A stretch of DNA of 64,000 bases, from assembly GCA_013286565.1 (NCBI GenBank), contig JABDFM010000003.1:36678-100677 (forward strand), given 5' to 3'. The notes under the pieces are model-generated. The model ran no database searches. It was not told where the DNA came from and was given only the letters and a program-made list of their open reading frames with translations. Every line of letters begins with the position of its first letter. Position 1 is the first letter of the stretch. The stretch is from Bacteroidota bacterium (GTDB lineage: Bacteria; Bacteroidota; Bacteroidia; Sphingobacteriales; Sphingobacteriaceae). Made by a program: the position numbers and the translations under genes. Positions 49,824 through 59,186 of this stretch are shown one piece after another.

Positions 49824-50774
49824 ATGAAAACATTAATTACCAGATACCCGGCTATCAGATACCTGTTCTTTATTGCAGGAATTTCTTTGTGTCTATGCTC
49901 GTGTAAAAGCAATAAGGCAGCAGATGATGAAGATACATCGGATGTAAAAGCACAGACGCCGGTTACCGTAACCACGATCGATCAAAACACCATGGCCGAT
50001 TATATCGACTTGAATGCTACCTCTGTTTTTTTGCAAAAAAACTATATCAAATCAAATGCTATCGGTTACGTGCATCAGGTGAACGCACAACAGGGTCATT
50101 TCGTAAGCAAAGGCGAGCTGCTGTTCACCATTAAAACCAAGGAAGCGCAAGCCATTGGCAACAGCATCAATGTTTTGGATACCACGTTAAAGTTTACAGG
50201 TGTGAACCGAATCAATGCACCGGGGCCAGGTTATATTTCCCAGTTAAACCACCAGACGGGTGACTATGTACAGGACGGCGAAGCGCTGGCTACTGTAAGT
50301 GACCGATCAAGCTTTGTATTTGTAATGCAGCTGCCTTATGAGCTGAAGCAATATGTAAAAGCCGGTCAAAATGTACAGCTTACACTGCCAGGCGGGCAAA
50401 AGCTGGATAGCCGTGTGGCCTCATTTATGCCATCTGTTGATACCGTGGCCCAAACCCAGGGTGTGGTATTAAAAGTGAGCAGCGAACAGCAGATACCCGA
50501 AAACCTGGTTGCCAAAGCACGGATCGTCAAATCAGAAAAAAGCAATACGGCATCCCTGCCAAAAGCTGCGCTGCTGGCTAATGAAACCCAGACTGAGTTT
50601 TGGGTGATGAAACTCATCAACCCCACTACGGCAGTTAAGGTAGCTGTTACCAAGGGCATTGAATCGGGCGACAGGGTGGAGATATTATCGCCCAAGTTTT
50701 CGGCGCAGGATAAGATCATTGTAACCGGTAATTATGGATTGCCCGATACGGCTAAAGTAAAAATTGTACAATAA
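49824..50774 (+). CDS. RND efflux periplasmic adaptor lipoprotein
   Basis: A 316-residue membrane-fusion protein with a lipoprotein signal (lipobox LCSC near residue 26). It has a barrel-sandwich (lipoyl-like) half-motif pair, AIGYVHQVNAQQGHFVSKGE and INAPGPGYISQLNHQTGDYV, then a beta-barrel and membrane-proximal domain. The helical hairpin usually between the lipoyl halves is short or absent, so it is a minimal adaptor. It starts 2 nt after the tolC-type gene and ends with a one-base overlap with the RND gene. Confidence 0.9.
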   Translation: MKTLITRYPAIRYLFFIAGISLCLCSCKSNKAADDEDTSDVKAQTPVTVTTIDQNTMADYIDLNATSVFLQKNYIKSNAIGYVHQVNAQQGHFVSKGELLFTIKTKEAQAIGNSINVLDTTLKFTGVNRINAPGPGYISQLNHQTGDYVQDGEALATVSDRSSFVFVMQLPYELKQYVKAGQNVQLTLPGGQKLDSRVASFMPSVDTVAQTQGVVLKVSSEQQIPENLVAKARIVKSEKSNTASLPKAALLANETQTEFWVMKLINPTTAVKVAVTKGIESGDRVEILSPKFSAQDKIIVTGNYGLPDTAKVKIVQ

Positions 50775-53700
50775 TGAAACGGCCTCTTCAGGATTTTTTC
50801 ATCTCTCATAAAAAGCCACTAAGCCTGGTGCTGACGCTTATTATTGTAGGCGGCCTGTTTTGCTATTCAAAATTGCAAACCTCGCTGTTCCCCGAGATCA
50901 CCTTCCCTAAGATCAAGATCATTGCTGATGAGGGTTTGCAGCCCGTAAATAAAATGATGGTAACGGTAACCAAGCCGCTCGAAAACGCCATCAAACAAGT
51001 TCCCGACCTGAAAACCGTGCGCAGCACTACCAGCCGCGGCAGCTGTGAAATATCAGCCTATATGAGTTGGGATGCGGATATCGACCTGTCGCAACAACGC
51101 ATTCAAACCAGTATCGACCAGATCAAAAACGATCTGCCTGCTGATGTGAATATCACGGTAGAGAAGATGAACCCCTCTATCCTGCCGGTGAGCGGCTATA
51201 CGCTTGAAAGCCATAGCCGTACCCCTATCGAATTGCGACAGCTGGCAACTTATACGGTAAAACCATTTCTTTCGCAGGTGGATGGTGTATCTGAAATAAG
51301 GATCATCGGTGGTAAAGTAAAGGAATACTGGCTCACGCTGAACAAGCAAAAGATGAGTTCGCTCGGCCTCACACCTGATATTATCAATACCACGCTGAGC
51401 AACACCAATTTTGTAAAATCAGAAGGCTACCTGTCTGATTATAAACGGTTTTACCTCACCGTTACGGATGCCACCATTAATGCTAAGGATCAACTGGCAA
51501 ACCTGGTGATCAGCAACAATAAAAAGAGGGTAGTACGATTAAAAGACTTTGCCGATATAGCGGTAAATGAGGGCATTGAATATATTAAAGTAAATGCCAA
51601 CGGGCGCGATGGTGTACTGATCGCAGTGATCAAACAGCCAAATGCCAACCTGGTTTCGCTCTCGGCTGACATGGACGCGAAAGTGGCCGACCTAAAAAAA
51701 CTGCTCCCGAAGGATGTTACTATTAAACCCTATTATATCCAGGCTGATTTTGTAAACGATTCGATAAAAAGTGTGAGCGACAGCCTGTGGATAGGCTTGT
51801 TGCTGGCCATTATTGTCGCCATTATTTTCTTGCGCTCACTAAAGGCCAGCGCTACTATTTTGATCACTATCCCGGTTACGCTTTGCCTGACGCTGATCGT
51901 GCTTTATTCCATCGGTTACACTTTTAACATCATGACGCTTGGCGCCATCGCTGCAGCCATAGGCTTGATCATTGACGATGCTATTGTGGTGGTTGAGCAG
52001 ATACACCGCACGCATGAAGAAAACCCGGAGGAGCATACGTTAAAGTTGCTTCAAAAAGCGATAGACTACCTTTTCCCGGCAATGGTGGGTTCATCTATCA
52101 GCACCATTGTAATATTTATCCCTTTTGTTTTGATGAGCGGGGTTGCGGGCGCTTATTTTAAGGTATTGACCAATACCATGATCATTACGCTGGTATGTTC
52201 GTTTTTTGTTACCTGGATAGGCTTGCCTGTAATTTATTTATTGCTTACCAAACGTAAGCATGTCATTAAAGATAAAAAAGAAGAGGTACACCATGTTAAA
52301 AAACAAAAATGGGTGTCCTGGTTTATACTTCGCCCATGGTTAAGTTTAGTGATCATGGCTGGGTTAGTTGCCGTTATTGTAATTATACCCAAGTTGTTGG
52401 ATACCGGTTTCCTGCCCGAAATGGACGAAGGCAGTATTGTGCTGGATTATGCTTCGCCGCCCGGAACCTCATTGGAAGAGACCGACCGTATGCTGCATGA
52501 AGTTGAAAAGATCATCGCCAAACAGCCGGAGGTTGAAGCGTATTCGCGGCGGACAGGGACGCAGATGGGATTTTTTATTACTGAACCCAACACCGGCGAT
52601 TACCTGATACAATTAAAGAAAAAACGCGATAAAACGACTGAAGAAGTGATCAGCGAACTGCGTAAAGAAATAGCGGAAGACCAGCCGGTATTAACCGCAC
52701 AAAAAGTAGAATTTGGCCAGGTGATCACAGATATGCTTGGAGATTTGACCACTTCTGCCGAGCCTATCGAGATCAAGCTTTTTGGCGACGACCCGCAGAA
52801 ACTGCAAAGCTTATCCAAACAAATTGCTGATGCCGCACGCGCTGTAAAAGGCACCGCTGATGTGTTGGACGGCATAGTTATAGCGGGCCCATCAGTAAGT
52901 ATCGATCCGCAATACAGCAAACTGGCGCAATATAATATCACCCCAACCAGCCTTCAGTTCCAATTGCAAACGGCTTTGCAGGGGAATATTATTGGCAATT
53001 TATTAGAGCGCGAACAATTGTCGCCCATCCGTATGGTTTACCCCGGCAACAACAACCTTCGTGTTAATGACATAAAAAACCAGAACATATTTACACCAAC
53101 CGGTAAATTGATACCTATCAGCGAACTGGCCACCATTGACCTGAAACCCGGCGAGGCCGAGATCAACCGCGAAAACCTGCAATCAATGGGTATTATTACA
53201 GCAAGACTGGATAATGGGAGTATTGGAACTGTAATACCCCAGATCCAAAAAAGCATCGCCCAAAAAGTAAGCCTGCCACAAGGATATCATATTGAATACG
53301 GCGGCGATTATGCACAGCAGCAACAATCGTTCAAAGAGCTTATGATGATATTGATAACTGCGAGCCTGCTGGTATTTGGTGTGATCCTGTTCCTGTTCAA
53401 ACAATTCAGGATAGCGATACTCATTTTAATTATTGCTGTATTGGGAACCAGCGGCAGTCTGCTGGCCTTATTTCTTACTCACACACCACTTAATGTGGGC
53501 AGCTATACCGGGCTGATCATGATCGTAGGTATTATTGGTGAAAATGCCATATTTACCTTTTTACAGTTTAAACAAAGGGCACTGGAGAGTATAGCCACTG
53601 ATCCCGATAATATAAAGGCGTGCGTCAATGAAGCCATTGTATTCTCCATATCTACCCGGCTTCGCCCCAAATTAATGACGGCCATAGGCGCTATTGTGGC

Positions 53701-53890
53701 TTTGATGCCATTGGCATTAGGAATAGGCGCCGGGGCACAGCTTCACCAACCTTTGGCCATAGCTGTTATAGGCGGTTTTATTATAGCATTACCACTTTTG
53801 CTGATCGTTTTACCAAGTATGATGCGAATAGCGTACCGCTCGGGTAAGTTCCACCAGGTACAAGACAATATTGTGAATAAACCAGCATAA
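50774..53890 (+). CDS. RND-family efflux pump, inner-membrane transporter
   Basis: A 1038-residue proton-driven transporter with the usual 12 transmembrane helices in two halves, each with a large periplasmic loop (first loop about 40-330, second about 560-850). The TM4 pair D-D in AAIGLIIDDAIVVVEQ is the proton-relay type seen in HAE1-type (drug) pumps, and not the DGA form of heavy-metal pumps. The N-terminus has FPEITFPKI and TSRGSCEISAYM. With its TolC and adaptor genes and the adjacent two-component system it forms one functional unit. The substrate cannot be fixed. Confidence 0.93.
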   Translation: MKRPLQDFFISHKKPLSLVLTLIIVGGLFCYSKLQTSLFPEITFPKIKIIADEGLQPVNKMMVTVTKPLENAIKQVPDLKTVRSTTSRGSCEISAYMSWDADIDLSQQRIQTSIDQIKNDLPADVNITVEKMNPSILPVSGYTLESHSRTPIELRQLATYTVKPFLSQVDGVSEIRIIGGKVKEYWLTLNKQKMSSLGLTPDIINTTLSNTNFVKSEGYLSDYKRFYLTVTDATINAKDQLANLVISNNKKRVVRLKDFADIAVNEGIEYIKVNANGRDGVLIAVIKQPNANLVSLSADMDAKVADLKKLLPKDVTIKPYYIQADFVNDSIKSVSDSLWIGLLLAIIVAIIFLRSLKASATILITIPVTLCLTLIVLYSIGYTFNIMTLGAIAAAIGLIIDDAIVVVEQIHRTHEENPEEHTLKLLQKAIDYLFPAMVGSSISTIVIFIPFVLMSGVAGAYFKVLTNTMIITLVCSFFVTWIGLPVIYLLLTKRKHVIKDKKEEVHHVKKQKWVSWFILRPWLSLVIMAGLVAVIVIIPKLLDTGFLPEMDEGSIVLDYASPPGTSLEETDRMLHEVEKIIAKQPEVEAYSRRTGTQMGFFITEPNTGDYLIQLKKKRDKTTEEVISELRKEIAEDQPVLTAQKVEFGQVITDMLGDLTTSAEPIEIKLFGDDPQKLQSLSKQIADAARAVKGTADVLDGIVIAGPSVSIDPQYSKLAQYNITPTSLQFQLQTALQGNIIGNLLEREQLSPIRMVYPGNNNLRVNDIKNQNIFTPTGKLIPISELATIDLKPGEAEINRENLQSMGIITARLDNGSIGTVIPQIQKSIAQKVSLPQGYHIEYGGDYAQQQQSFKELMMILITASLLVFGVILFLFKQFRIAILILIIAVLGTSGSLLALFLTHTPLNVGSYTGLIMIVGIIGENAIFTFLQFKQRALESIATDPDNIKACVNEAIVFSISTRLRPKLMTAIGAIVALMPLALGIGAGAQLHQPLAIAVIGGFIIALPLLLIVLPSMMRIAYRSGKFHQVQDNIVNKPA

Positions 53891-53949
53891 ATCAAATTTC
53901 CTACAGAATTATAAGTGATATTTATCAATCAATTATTTACAATAAAACC

Positions 53950-54954
53950 ATGAAAAAGAAGATCATTCTATCTGTTATTTGCTTATTAAGCATCGGGCTA
54001 ATTCCCGGCATTTTACATGCACAAACTTATGTATTAGATAAAAAAATACCCCTTACCGGTGATGGCGGTTATGATTATGTGTCTATTGACCATGTAAATC
54101 ACCGTCTATATGCTTCGCACGGCACTTCGGTAAATGTAGTTGACCTGGAGACCGAAAAACAGGTTGGTATAATCGAAGGTATGAAAGGCGTACACGGCAT
54201 TGCCATAGCCAACAAATGGAACAGGGGCTTTATAAGTGACGGAAGAGCAGACGCTGTAGTGGCTTTCGATCTGAAAACGCTTAAAATAATTGCCACTATA
54301 CCTGTAGATGCAAAAGGCCCGGATGCTATTATATACGATCCATATACTGACCGTATATTTAGCTTCAATGGCGAAAGTAACAACTCATCTGTGATCAATC
54401 CAGAAACACTGAAACAGGTAGGAACGGTTGCACTTGGCGGCGGCCCTGAATTTGCAGCTGCCGATGGCAAAGGAAAAATATACAACAACCTGGAGGATAA
54501 AAACAGCCTGAACGTGATTGACAGCAAAACTCTTAAAGTGGTAAAAAACTATTCATTATCACCATGCGGCGGACCAACCGGAATAGCATTGGATGAGAAG
54601 AACCAACGTGCATTTTCTGTGTGCCGCGAAAATAAAGGAATGAGCGTGGTTGATATTAATACTGGCAATGTGGTTGCTACCGTACCAATCGGCGCAGGGG
54701 TTGATGCGGTTGCCTACGACCCGGAAACCCACCTGGTGTTTTGCTCAAACGGCGATGCAACTACCACTATAATTAAACAGGAAAGTGCCGATAAATATAG
54801 CGTTATACAAACTTTGCAAACCCAAACCCGTGCAAAAACATTGGCATTGGATACCAAAACGCACAAAATATATTTAAGTGTTGCCCAAATGGAGCCAGGC
54901 ACACGTAAAGCCCTGCCAAATACGTTTACTATCTTAGTGTATAAGCAACAATAA
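53950..54954 (+). CDS. YncE family secreted beta-propeller protein
   Basis: A 334-residue exported protein with signal peptide ending LHAQ. Repeated motifs such as NHRLYASHGTSVNVVDLETE, DPYTDRIFSFNGESNNSSV and DEKNQRAFSVCRENKGMSVV describe a YVTN-type seven-bladed propeller. Function unknown; the family is often used for binding or as part of redox systems. It begins 60 nt after the RND gene and is followed by a strong terminator, so it may be the last gene of the efflux operon. Confidence 0.88.
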   Translation: MKKKIILSVICLLSIGLIPGILHAQTYVLDKKIPLTGDGGYDYVSIDHVNHRLYASHGTSVNVVDLETEKQVGIIEGMKGVHGIAIANKWNRGFISDGRADAVVAFDLKTLKIIATIPVDAKGPDAIIYDPYTDRIFSFNGESNNSSVINPETLKQVGTVALGGGPEFAAADGKGKIYNNLEDKNSLNVIDSKTLKVVKNYSLSPCGGPTGIALDEKNQRAFSVCRENKGMSVVDINTGNVVATVPIGAGVDAVAYDPETHLVFCSNGDATTTIIKQESADKYSVIQTLQTQTRAKTLALDTKTHKIYLSVAQMEPGTRKALPNTFTILVYKQQ

Positions 54955-54969
54955 AATTTTCAAATACAC

Positions 54970-55010
54970 GATATTTTCAATATTAATTTTTAATATTGAA
55001 AATATCTTTT
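54970..55010 (+). terminator. 17-bp perfect A/T-rich terminator hairpin
   Basis: GATATTTTCAATATTAA, a TTT loop, then TTAATATTGAAAATATC and T4. It starts 16 nt after the YncE-family stop codon and separates the efflux unit from the lipid-modifying genes. Confidence 0.85.
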
Positions 55011-55078
55011 ACAGATTATTTAACCCGGACAGCAATAGAAAGACGCAAAACGGGTTATTAATTTAACAATATATTAAC

Positions 55079-56083
55079 ATGGCAGTCAAAACCGATTTTA
55101 TACACTCAACAGAATCTGAACCGCACCGGATAAGAACGAAGAAGATTTTAAAACAGTTTCCAGAGACAAGGGGTCTGATCGGTAAAAATCCACTAACCTT
55201 TTTAGTTATTTTGGGCATCGTAGGATCGATGATTGGCATATCGTGGTTGGTTCGCGATCAATCATGGTGGATTATTTTTGCAGCTGCATACTTGTATGGC
55301 GCCTTTGCCAATCATGCGCTGTTTGTGATGATACACGAGTGTGTACACCAGCTTTTGTTTAAGAACGCATTGGCCAACCGTTGGGCGGGCATGATCGCCA
55401 ATTTGCCTCACATCATACCGGGCGCCATTTCATTTGAAAGGTATCACATCAAACACCATTCTTTCCAGGGGATCCATGAACTTGATGCCGACCTGCCTAA
55501 CAAGTGGGAAGCTAAACTCATCAATAATTATTTCCTGGGAAAAGTACTTTGGCTCTTTTTCTTTCCGGTGTTCCAGGCAACGCGTGTATCACGATTAAAA
55601 GAGATCAAATTTTATGATGGCTGGCTTTTAGTTAACATCCTGATGCAGATCGCCTTCACAACTGCTATCTGGTATTTCTTTGGGATCAAGGCTGTCGGGT
55701 TTATGTTTATTAGTTTCTGGTTTTCGATAGGTCTTCACCCTGTTGGTGCCCGCTGGGTACAGGAGCATTACATGACTTTTGAAAGTGAGCAGGAAACATA
55801 CAGCTACTACGGCCCTTTGAACACCGTTGCTTTTAATGTGGGCTATCACAATGAACACCATGATTTTCCATCGATTCCGTGGAACAGGCTGCCCCAGTTA
55901 AAAAAGGCCGCTCCTGAATATTATGATACCTTATTATATCATGGTTCATGGTTCAAGCTGTTCTTCCGTTTCCTTTTTGAGCGCGAAATATCACTTTTTA
56001 ATCGCATCGTGCGAAAGGAACGCGGCAAAGTTGCATTAACTGACGTATCAAAACCTGATGTTGAAGTAAATGTATTGGTATAA
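55079..56083 (+). CDS. sphingolipid delta4-desaturase (DES1)-like fatty acid desaturase
   Basis: A 334-residue membrane di-iron enzyme. Three histidine boxes are present: H86-ECV-H90, H123-IK-HH127, and H257-NE-HH261. Several blocks recall the eukaryotic DEGS/DES1 family: EPHRIRTKKILKQFP, RWAGMIANLP, FERYHIKHH, QETYSYYGPLN, and FNVGYHNEHHDFPSIPW. Those enzymes introduce the 4,5-trans double bond in dihydroceramide (or hydroxylate C4). Bacterial sphingolipids are usually dihydroceramides, so a role in ceramide-type desaturation is proposed. Four hydrophobic segments lie at 40-85 and 150-220. A fatty-acid-hydroxylase-family gene follows 37 nt from the start of its frame. Confidence 0.85.
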   Translation: MAVKTDFIHSTESEPHRIRTKKILKQFPETRGLIGKNPLTFLVILGIVGSMIGISWLVRDQSWWIIFAAAYLYGAFANHALFVMIHECVHQLLFKNALANRWAGMIANLPHIIPGAISFERYHIKHHSFQGIHELDADLPNKWEAKLINNYFLGKVLWLFFFPVFQATRVSRLKEIKFYDGWLLVNILMQIAFTTAIWYFFGIKAVGFMFISFWFSIGLHPVGARWVQEHYMTFESEQETYSYYGPLNTVAFNVGYHNEHHDFPSIPWNRLPQLKKAAPEYYDTLLYHGSWFKLFFRFLFEREISLFNRIVRKERGKVALTDVSKPDVEVNVLV

Positions 56084-56116
56084 AACTTATATTTGTGTCC
56101 TTAATTGATTTTCACT

Positions 56117-56959
56117 ATGGCAAACCTGCATAGTTTTTTTTCGGTACATGAAGATGCGGCACAGGTAATTTTGTATGCCGGTATAATAACCTCTTTATGG
56201 GTTGCAGAAGTACTTGTTTCAACTGACAGTTTAAAAACAAAGTTTAAACACTCATCAGTTAACATGCTGTTTATTTTCACAGCACTGCCTATACAGCTCT
56301 TACTCACTACTTTTATTATCATTGCCTCTAAATGGGACAATAGTCACCACTGGGGCCTGCTCAATTTAATGCCATGGCATGGTAAGGGGGTGGCGTATTA
56401 TATTGTCGCATTTGTATTGCTTGATTTTTGCGAATATACCTACCATGTGATCATGCATAAAGTTGATGCGCTGTGGAAATTCCACCTGGTGCATCACAGC
56501 GACCTTAAAGTTGATGTATCAACTACGATAAGGGAGCATCCGGGCGAAACAGTTATACGCACCACATTTTTAATACTTTGGGTATTTTTACTCGGCCCTG
56601 TTATTGGTGTTTTAATAGTACGGCAAATATTTCAATCATTCTCCAACATTGTAGCGCATACCGAATTCAGGCTATCAAACACTGCCAATAAGATCATCGG
56701 GTTGATTTTTATCACCCCAAACCTGCACCATGTACACCATCATTACAAACTGCCTTATACCGATTGTAATTATGGCGATGTGTTGAGTATATGGGATAGG
56801 ATGTTCGGTACGTTTAATGAGTTGGAAAGAGAGGATACTCATTTCGGTATCGATACCCACATGGACGAAAACATCAACTGCAAGTTTGCAAATATCGTTA
56901 AGATACCATTTCAAAAACTGGAACGTAATGGTTATGGGGACGACCATCCCTCAAATTAA
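56117..56959 (+). CDS. fatty acid hydroxylase/sterol desaturase superfamily protein
   Basis: A membrane di-iron enzyme with the histidine cluster of the superfamily: HVIMH (110-114), HLVHH (123-127), H181, and HHVHHH (204-209) in the numbering from the GTG/ATT-side frame start at 56105. ATG 56117 (MANLH) is used. The family includes sphingoid-base C4-hydroxylases, sterol C5-desaturases and carotenoid hydroxylases. No sterol or carotenoid gene is nearby. Its position directly behind the DES1-like gene favours sphingolipid tailoring, which is inference from context. Confidence 0.85.
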   Translation: MANLHSFFSVHEDAAQVILYAGIITSLWVAEVLVSTDSLKTKFKHSSVNMLFIFTALPIQLLLTTFIIIASKWDNSHHWGLLNLMPWHGKGVAYYIVAFVLLDFCEYTYHVIMHKVDALWKFHLVHHSDLKVDVSTTIREHPGETVIRTTFLILWVFLLGPVIGVLIVRQIFQSFSNIVAHTEFRLSNTANKIIGLIFITPNLHHVHHHYKLPYTDCNYGDVLSIWDRMFGTFNELEREDTHFGIDTHMDENINCKFANIVKIPFQKLERNGYGDDHPSN

Positions 56960-56965
56960 TACTTT

Positions 56966-57583
56966 ATGCTATCCAAAAGAGGCATTGTTTTATTAATTGT
57001 TATTGTTCGTATTTCGATCTCAGCAGCTTTTGCACAAACCGAGGATGTAGCTTCGAGATTTTATTTCCCGGGTTCGTTGGGTATAAGCCTCCCTTTTAGA
57101 AATATCCATACCCATTTAAACGACGGGCTTGTGGTTAATACAGCCATTGAATACCGGCCCACTTATATCAACGATATATTCTACAGACTTGATTATGACG
57201 CCTTAAGCAATAATTATATAAGTTATGTACCTACCATACCTACCAATATTATAAAGGGCAAACTATCAACTGATTTCATAGTAATAGGAGCCGGGTACCG
57301 TAAGAAATTTAATAAATGGGGATTTTATGGCTTAATACAACCCGGCCTTGGCATACACTCGTTTGAACGGGCCACTGTAAGCCAGGGTGGTGTTACATTG
57401 AATAACGTGACAAGCAGCAGCTTAGCTGTAAAAGCCGATATCGGGATCGAGTATTATATCACCAAACATTTTGCAGCAGTTTTTGATCCCTCATATTATA
57501 AACTGTACTCCAACAAAGGCTTTAACACATCCCATTCGCGATTCGCGGGTTTTAATATCGGTATCACCACCACTATTTTGTAG
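56966..57583 (+). CDS. exported small outer-membrane beta-barrel-like protein
   Basis: A 205-residue protein with a signal peptide ending AFAQ. It contains alternating strands with glycine/tyrosine turns (FYFPGSLGISLPFRN, KFNKWGFYGLIQPGLGIHSF, IGIEYYITKHFAAVFDPSYY) and ends FAGFNIGITTTIL. The layout fits an eight-stranded outer-membrane barrel of the porin-family/OmpA-like type. No close family was recognised. It starts 6 nt after the hydroxylase-family gene and is cotranscribed, so it may help place or protect the modified lipids, which is speculative. Confidence 0.75.
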   Translation: MLSKRGIVLLIVIVRISISAAFAQTEDVASRFYFPGSLGISLPFRNIHTHLNDGLVVNTAIEYRPTYINDIFYRLDYDALSNNYISYVPTIPTNIIKGKLSTDFIVIGAGYRKKFNKWGFYGLIQPGLGIHSFERATVSQGGVTLNNVTSSSLAVKADIGIEYYITKHFAAVFDPSYYKLYSNKGFNTSHSRFAGFNIGITTTIL

Positions 57584-57602
57584 TAAAAAACTACCATTCC
57601 TA

Positions 57603-57634
57603 TTGCATGTTTGATATTTGTTTCTTTATATTTG
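57603..57634 (+). promoter_or_regulatory. promoter of the 57652 gene
   Basis: TTG at 57603-57605, 21 nt, then TATATTTG at 57627-57634. The box ends 17 nt before ATG 57652 and lies downstream of an in-frame ATG at 57607, which argues against that longer start. Confidence 0.6.
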
Positions 57635-57651
57635 CTAATATATTTAGTAAT

Positions 57652-58092
57652 ATGGAACAAGTAAAAGCAGCAGAGCAGTTAATAATTTTCAGTCGGTACA
57701 TCGGTCAGCAGGTAGTAGTGAAAAGCTTATTGAATAATGATAACGAGGTTATTGGCACGTTGATGGGCATCAGGCAAAATGCCTTGCTTATTGATATTGA
57801 TGGTGTAAACCGCTGGATACCCCTTAATGATAATTTTAGGGTTTGTGAGATACGATTGATACTAAAACCCCTCAAGAGGCTTACTACCGCCATTATTAAA
57901 ACCGCTAATAATTTACCTGTGCAAGCATTTATTACCCCTTATTATCAGCAATTAGGCTTTGATATGCCCGTATTTATAGCGCCGGGTAGTAGCTGCAATT
58001 GTAAATACGTGTATGAGCTTGACCTTGCTGACTACAGAACCCCCGCTGAAATATTAGGCAGTCAACTAATTTTGGCAGCCCAGGGAATATGA
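57652..58092 (+). CDS. hypothetical soluble protein
   Basis: A 146-residue protein from ATG 57652. The N-terminal half (QLIIFSRYIGQQVVVKSLLN; GTLMGIRQNALLIDIDGVNRWIP) has a small beta-barrel-like strand pattern. The C-terminal half contains a cysteine pair in SSCNCKYVYELDL. No family was recognised. It is probably a separate transcription unit with its own promoter. The longer frame from 57607 adds a hydrophobic leader that overlaps the promoter, so it was not used. Confidence 0.6.
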   Translation: MEQVKAAEQLIIFSRYIGQQVVVKSLLNNDNEVIGTLMGIRQNALLIDIDGVNRWIPLNDNFRVCEIRLILKPLKRLTTAIIKTANNLPVQAFITPYYQQLGFDMPVFIAPGSSCNCKYVYELDLADYRTPAEILGSQLILAAQGI

Positions 58093-58271
58093 TTTTAATT
58101 TTTTCTATAACATATCACCATTGTTAATCGTTTCAATGTCAAGTCTGGCAATAATTGATAAAACGTCATGTTTTTTGGTTTTCTTTGCCTGATTTTACAA
58201 GGTTTTGAGTTTAAATTTCTTAGGGTTTAGATTTTAGAGCTTAGAATTTAAGATTTGAATGAAGCTATAAC

Positions 58272-59183
58272 ATGAGCCGGTCAAAAAAAATAAAGATCAT
58301 ATTACCCATCGTAATCATTCTCTTTTTTGGGGCCTATGCCGAACACAGGTATGTTCAGCAAAAATGGAATATAACAGGCCATCTGCAAAATAAAGAGATG
58401 GACGAGATATCGGGCATCGCGGCATCGGGAATACATAATGATATTTATTATGTAGAAAATGACAGCGGGGATACCAGCCGTTTTTTCGCTATAAACCCCC
58501 AGGGGGAAATAAAATCCGTAATTTATTATAAAGGCGATCCCAAAATCAGACTTGGTGTACATGATTGCGAGGACATAGCCGTAGGAATTGGCCCGGTTAA
58601 AGGGAAAAGTTATGTGTATGTAGGCGACATAGGCGATAATAATGCAAAGTATCCATACATCACCGTTTACCGGCTGGAGGAACAAAAAACATGGATAGGT
58701 AAGGATAGCATCATAAAGGCCAATGCTGTACCTATACACCTCAAATATCCCGACGGCCCGCGTGATGCCGAATCGCTGATGATCGACCCTATTGAAAAAC
58801 TGATCTATATTGTTTCAAAACGCACTGACTCGGTAACCGTATATACCACTCCTTTAAATTTCAAAGCTAACGATACCCTGATGCTTACTAAGCGCTGCAA
58901 ATTGTATTTTAATGGTTTCAGGCCCTTTAAATGGATCACTGCCGGGGATATTTCAAAGGATGGGCAGCAGGTGCTTTTGAAGGATTATGTTAAAGTATAT
59001 TACTGGAAACGCAAGAATAATGAGCCTATATGGAAAACCATGCAAAGAAAGCCCACCGAGCTCCCTTACGAGGCGGAAAAACAAGGTGAGGCCATTGGCT
59101 TCACTCCTGATGGCAAAGGTTATTATACCACCAGTGAGGGCGTTTTCGCACCTATTTACTATTATAAAATTCCGGGGAATTAA
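58272..59183 (+). CDS. membrane-anchored or exported propeller-like protein, unknown function
   Basis: A 303-residue protein with an N-terminal transmembrane helix (IKIILPIVIILFFGAYA). Segments such as MDEISGIAASGIHNDIYYVE, VHDCEDIAVGIGPVKGKSYV, DIGDNNAKYPYITVYRLEE and GPRDAESLMIDPIEKLIYIV look like blades of a six-bladed propeller of the NHL/phytase-like style. No catalytic residues can be assigned. It converges on the NHL-propeller gene with a 3-nt gap. The 179-nt gap upstream shows no promoter consensus. Confidence 0.75.
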   Translation: MSRSKKIKIILPIVIILFFGAYAEHRYVQQKWNITGHLQNKEMDEISGIAASGIHNDIYYVENDSGDTSRFFAINPQGEIKSVIYYKGDPKIRLGVHDCEDIAVGIGPVKGKSYVYVGDIGDNNAKYPYITVYRLEEQKTWIGKDSIIKANAVPIHLKYPDGPRDAESLMIDPIEKLIYIVSKRTDSVTVYTTPLNFKANDTLMLTKRCKLYFNGFRPFKWITAGDISKDGQQVLLKDYVKVYYWKRKNNEPIWKTMQRKPTELPYEAEKQGEAIGFTPDGKGYYTTSEGVFAPIYYYKIPGN

Positions 59184-59186
59184 TAT

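Noticed and set aside
50774-53890. RND pump as a heavy-metal (CzcA/CusA) exporter
   Set aside because: TM4 has a D-D pair as in HAE1-type drug pumps instead of the metal-pump signature. The metal-like loop of the kinase alone is not enough.
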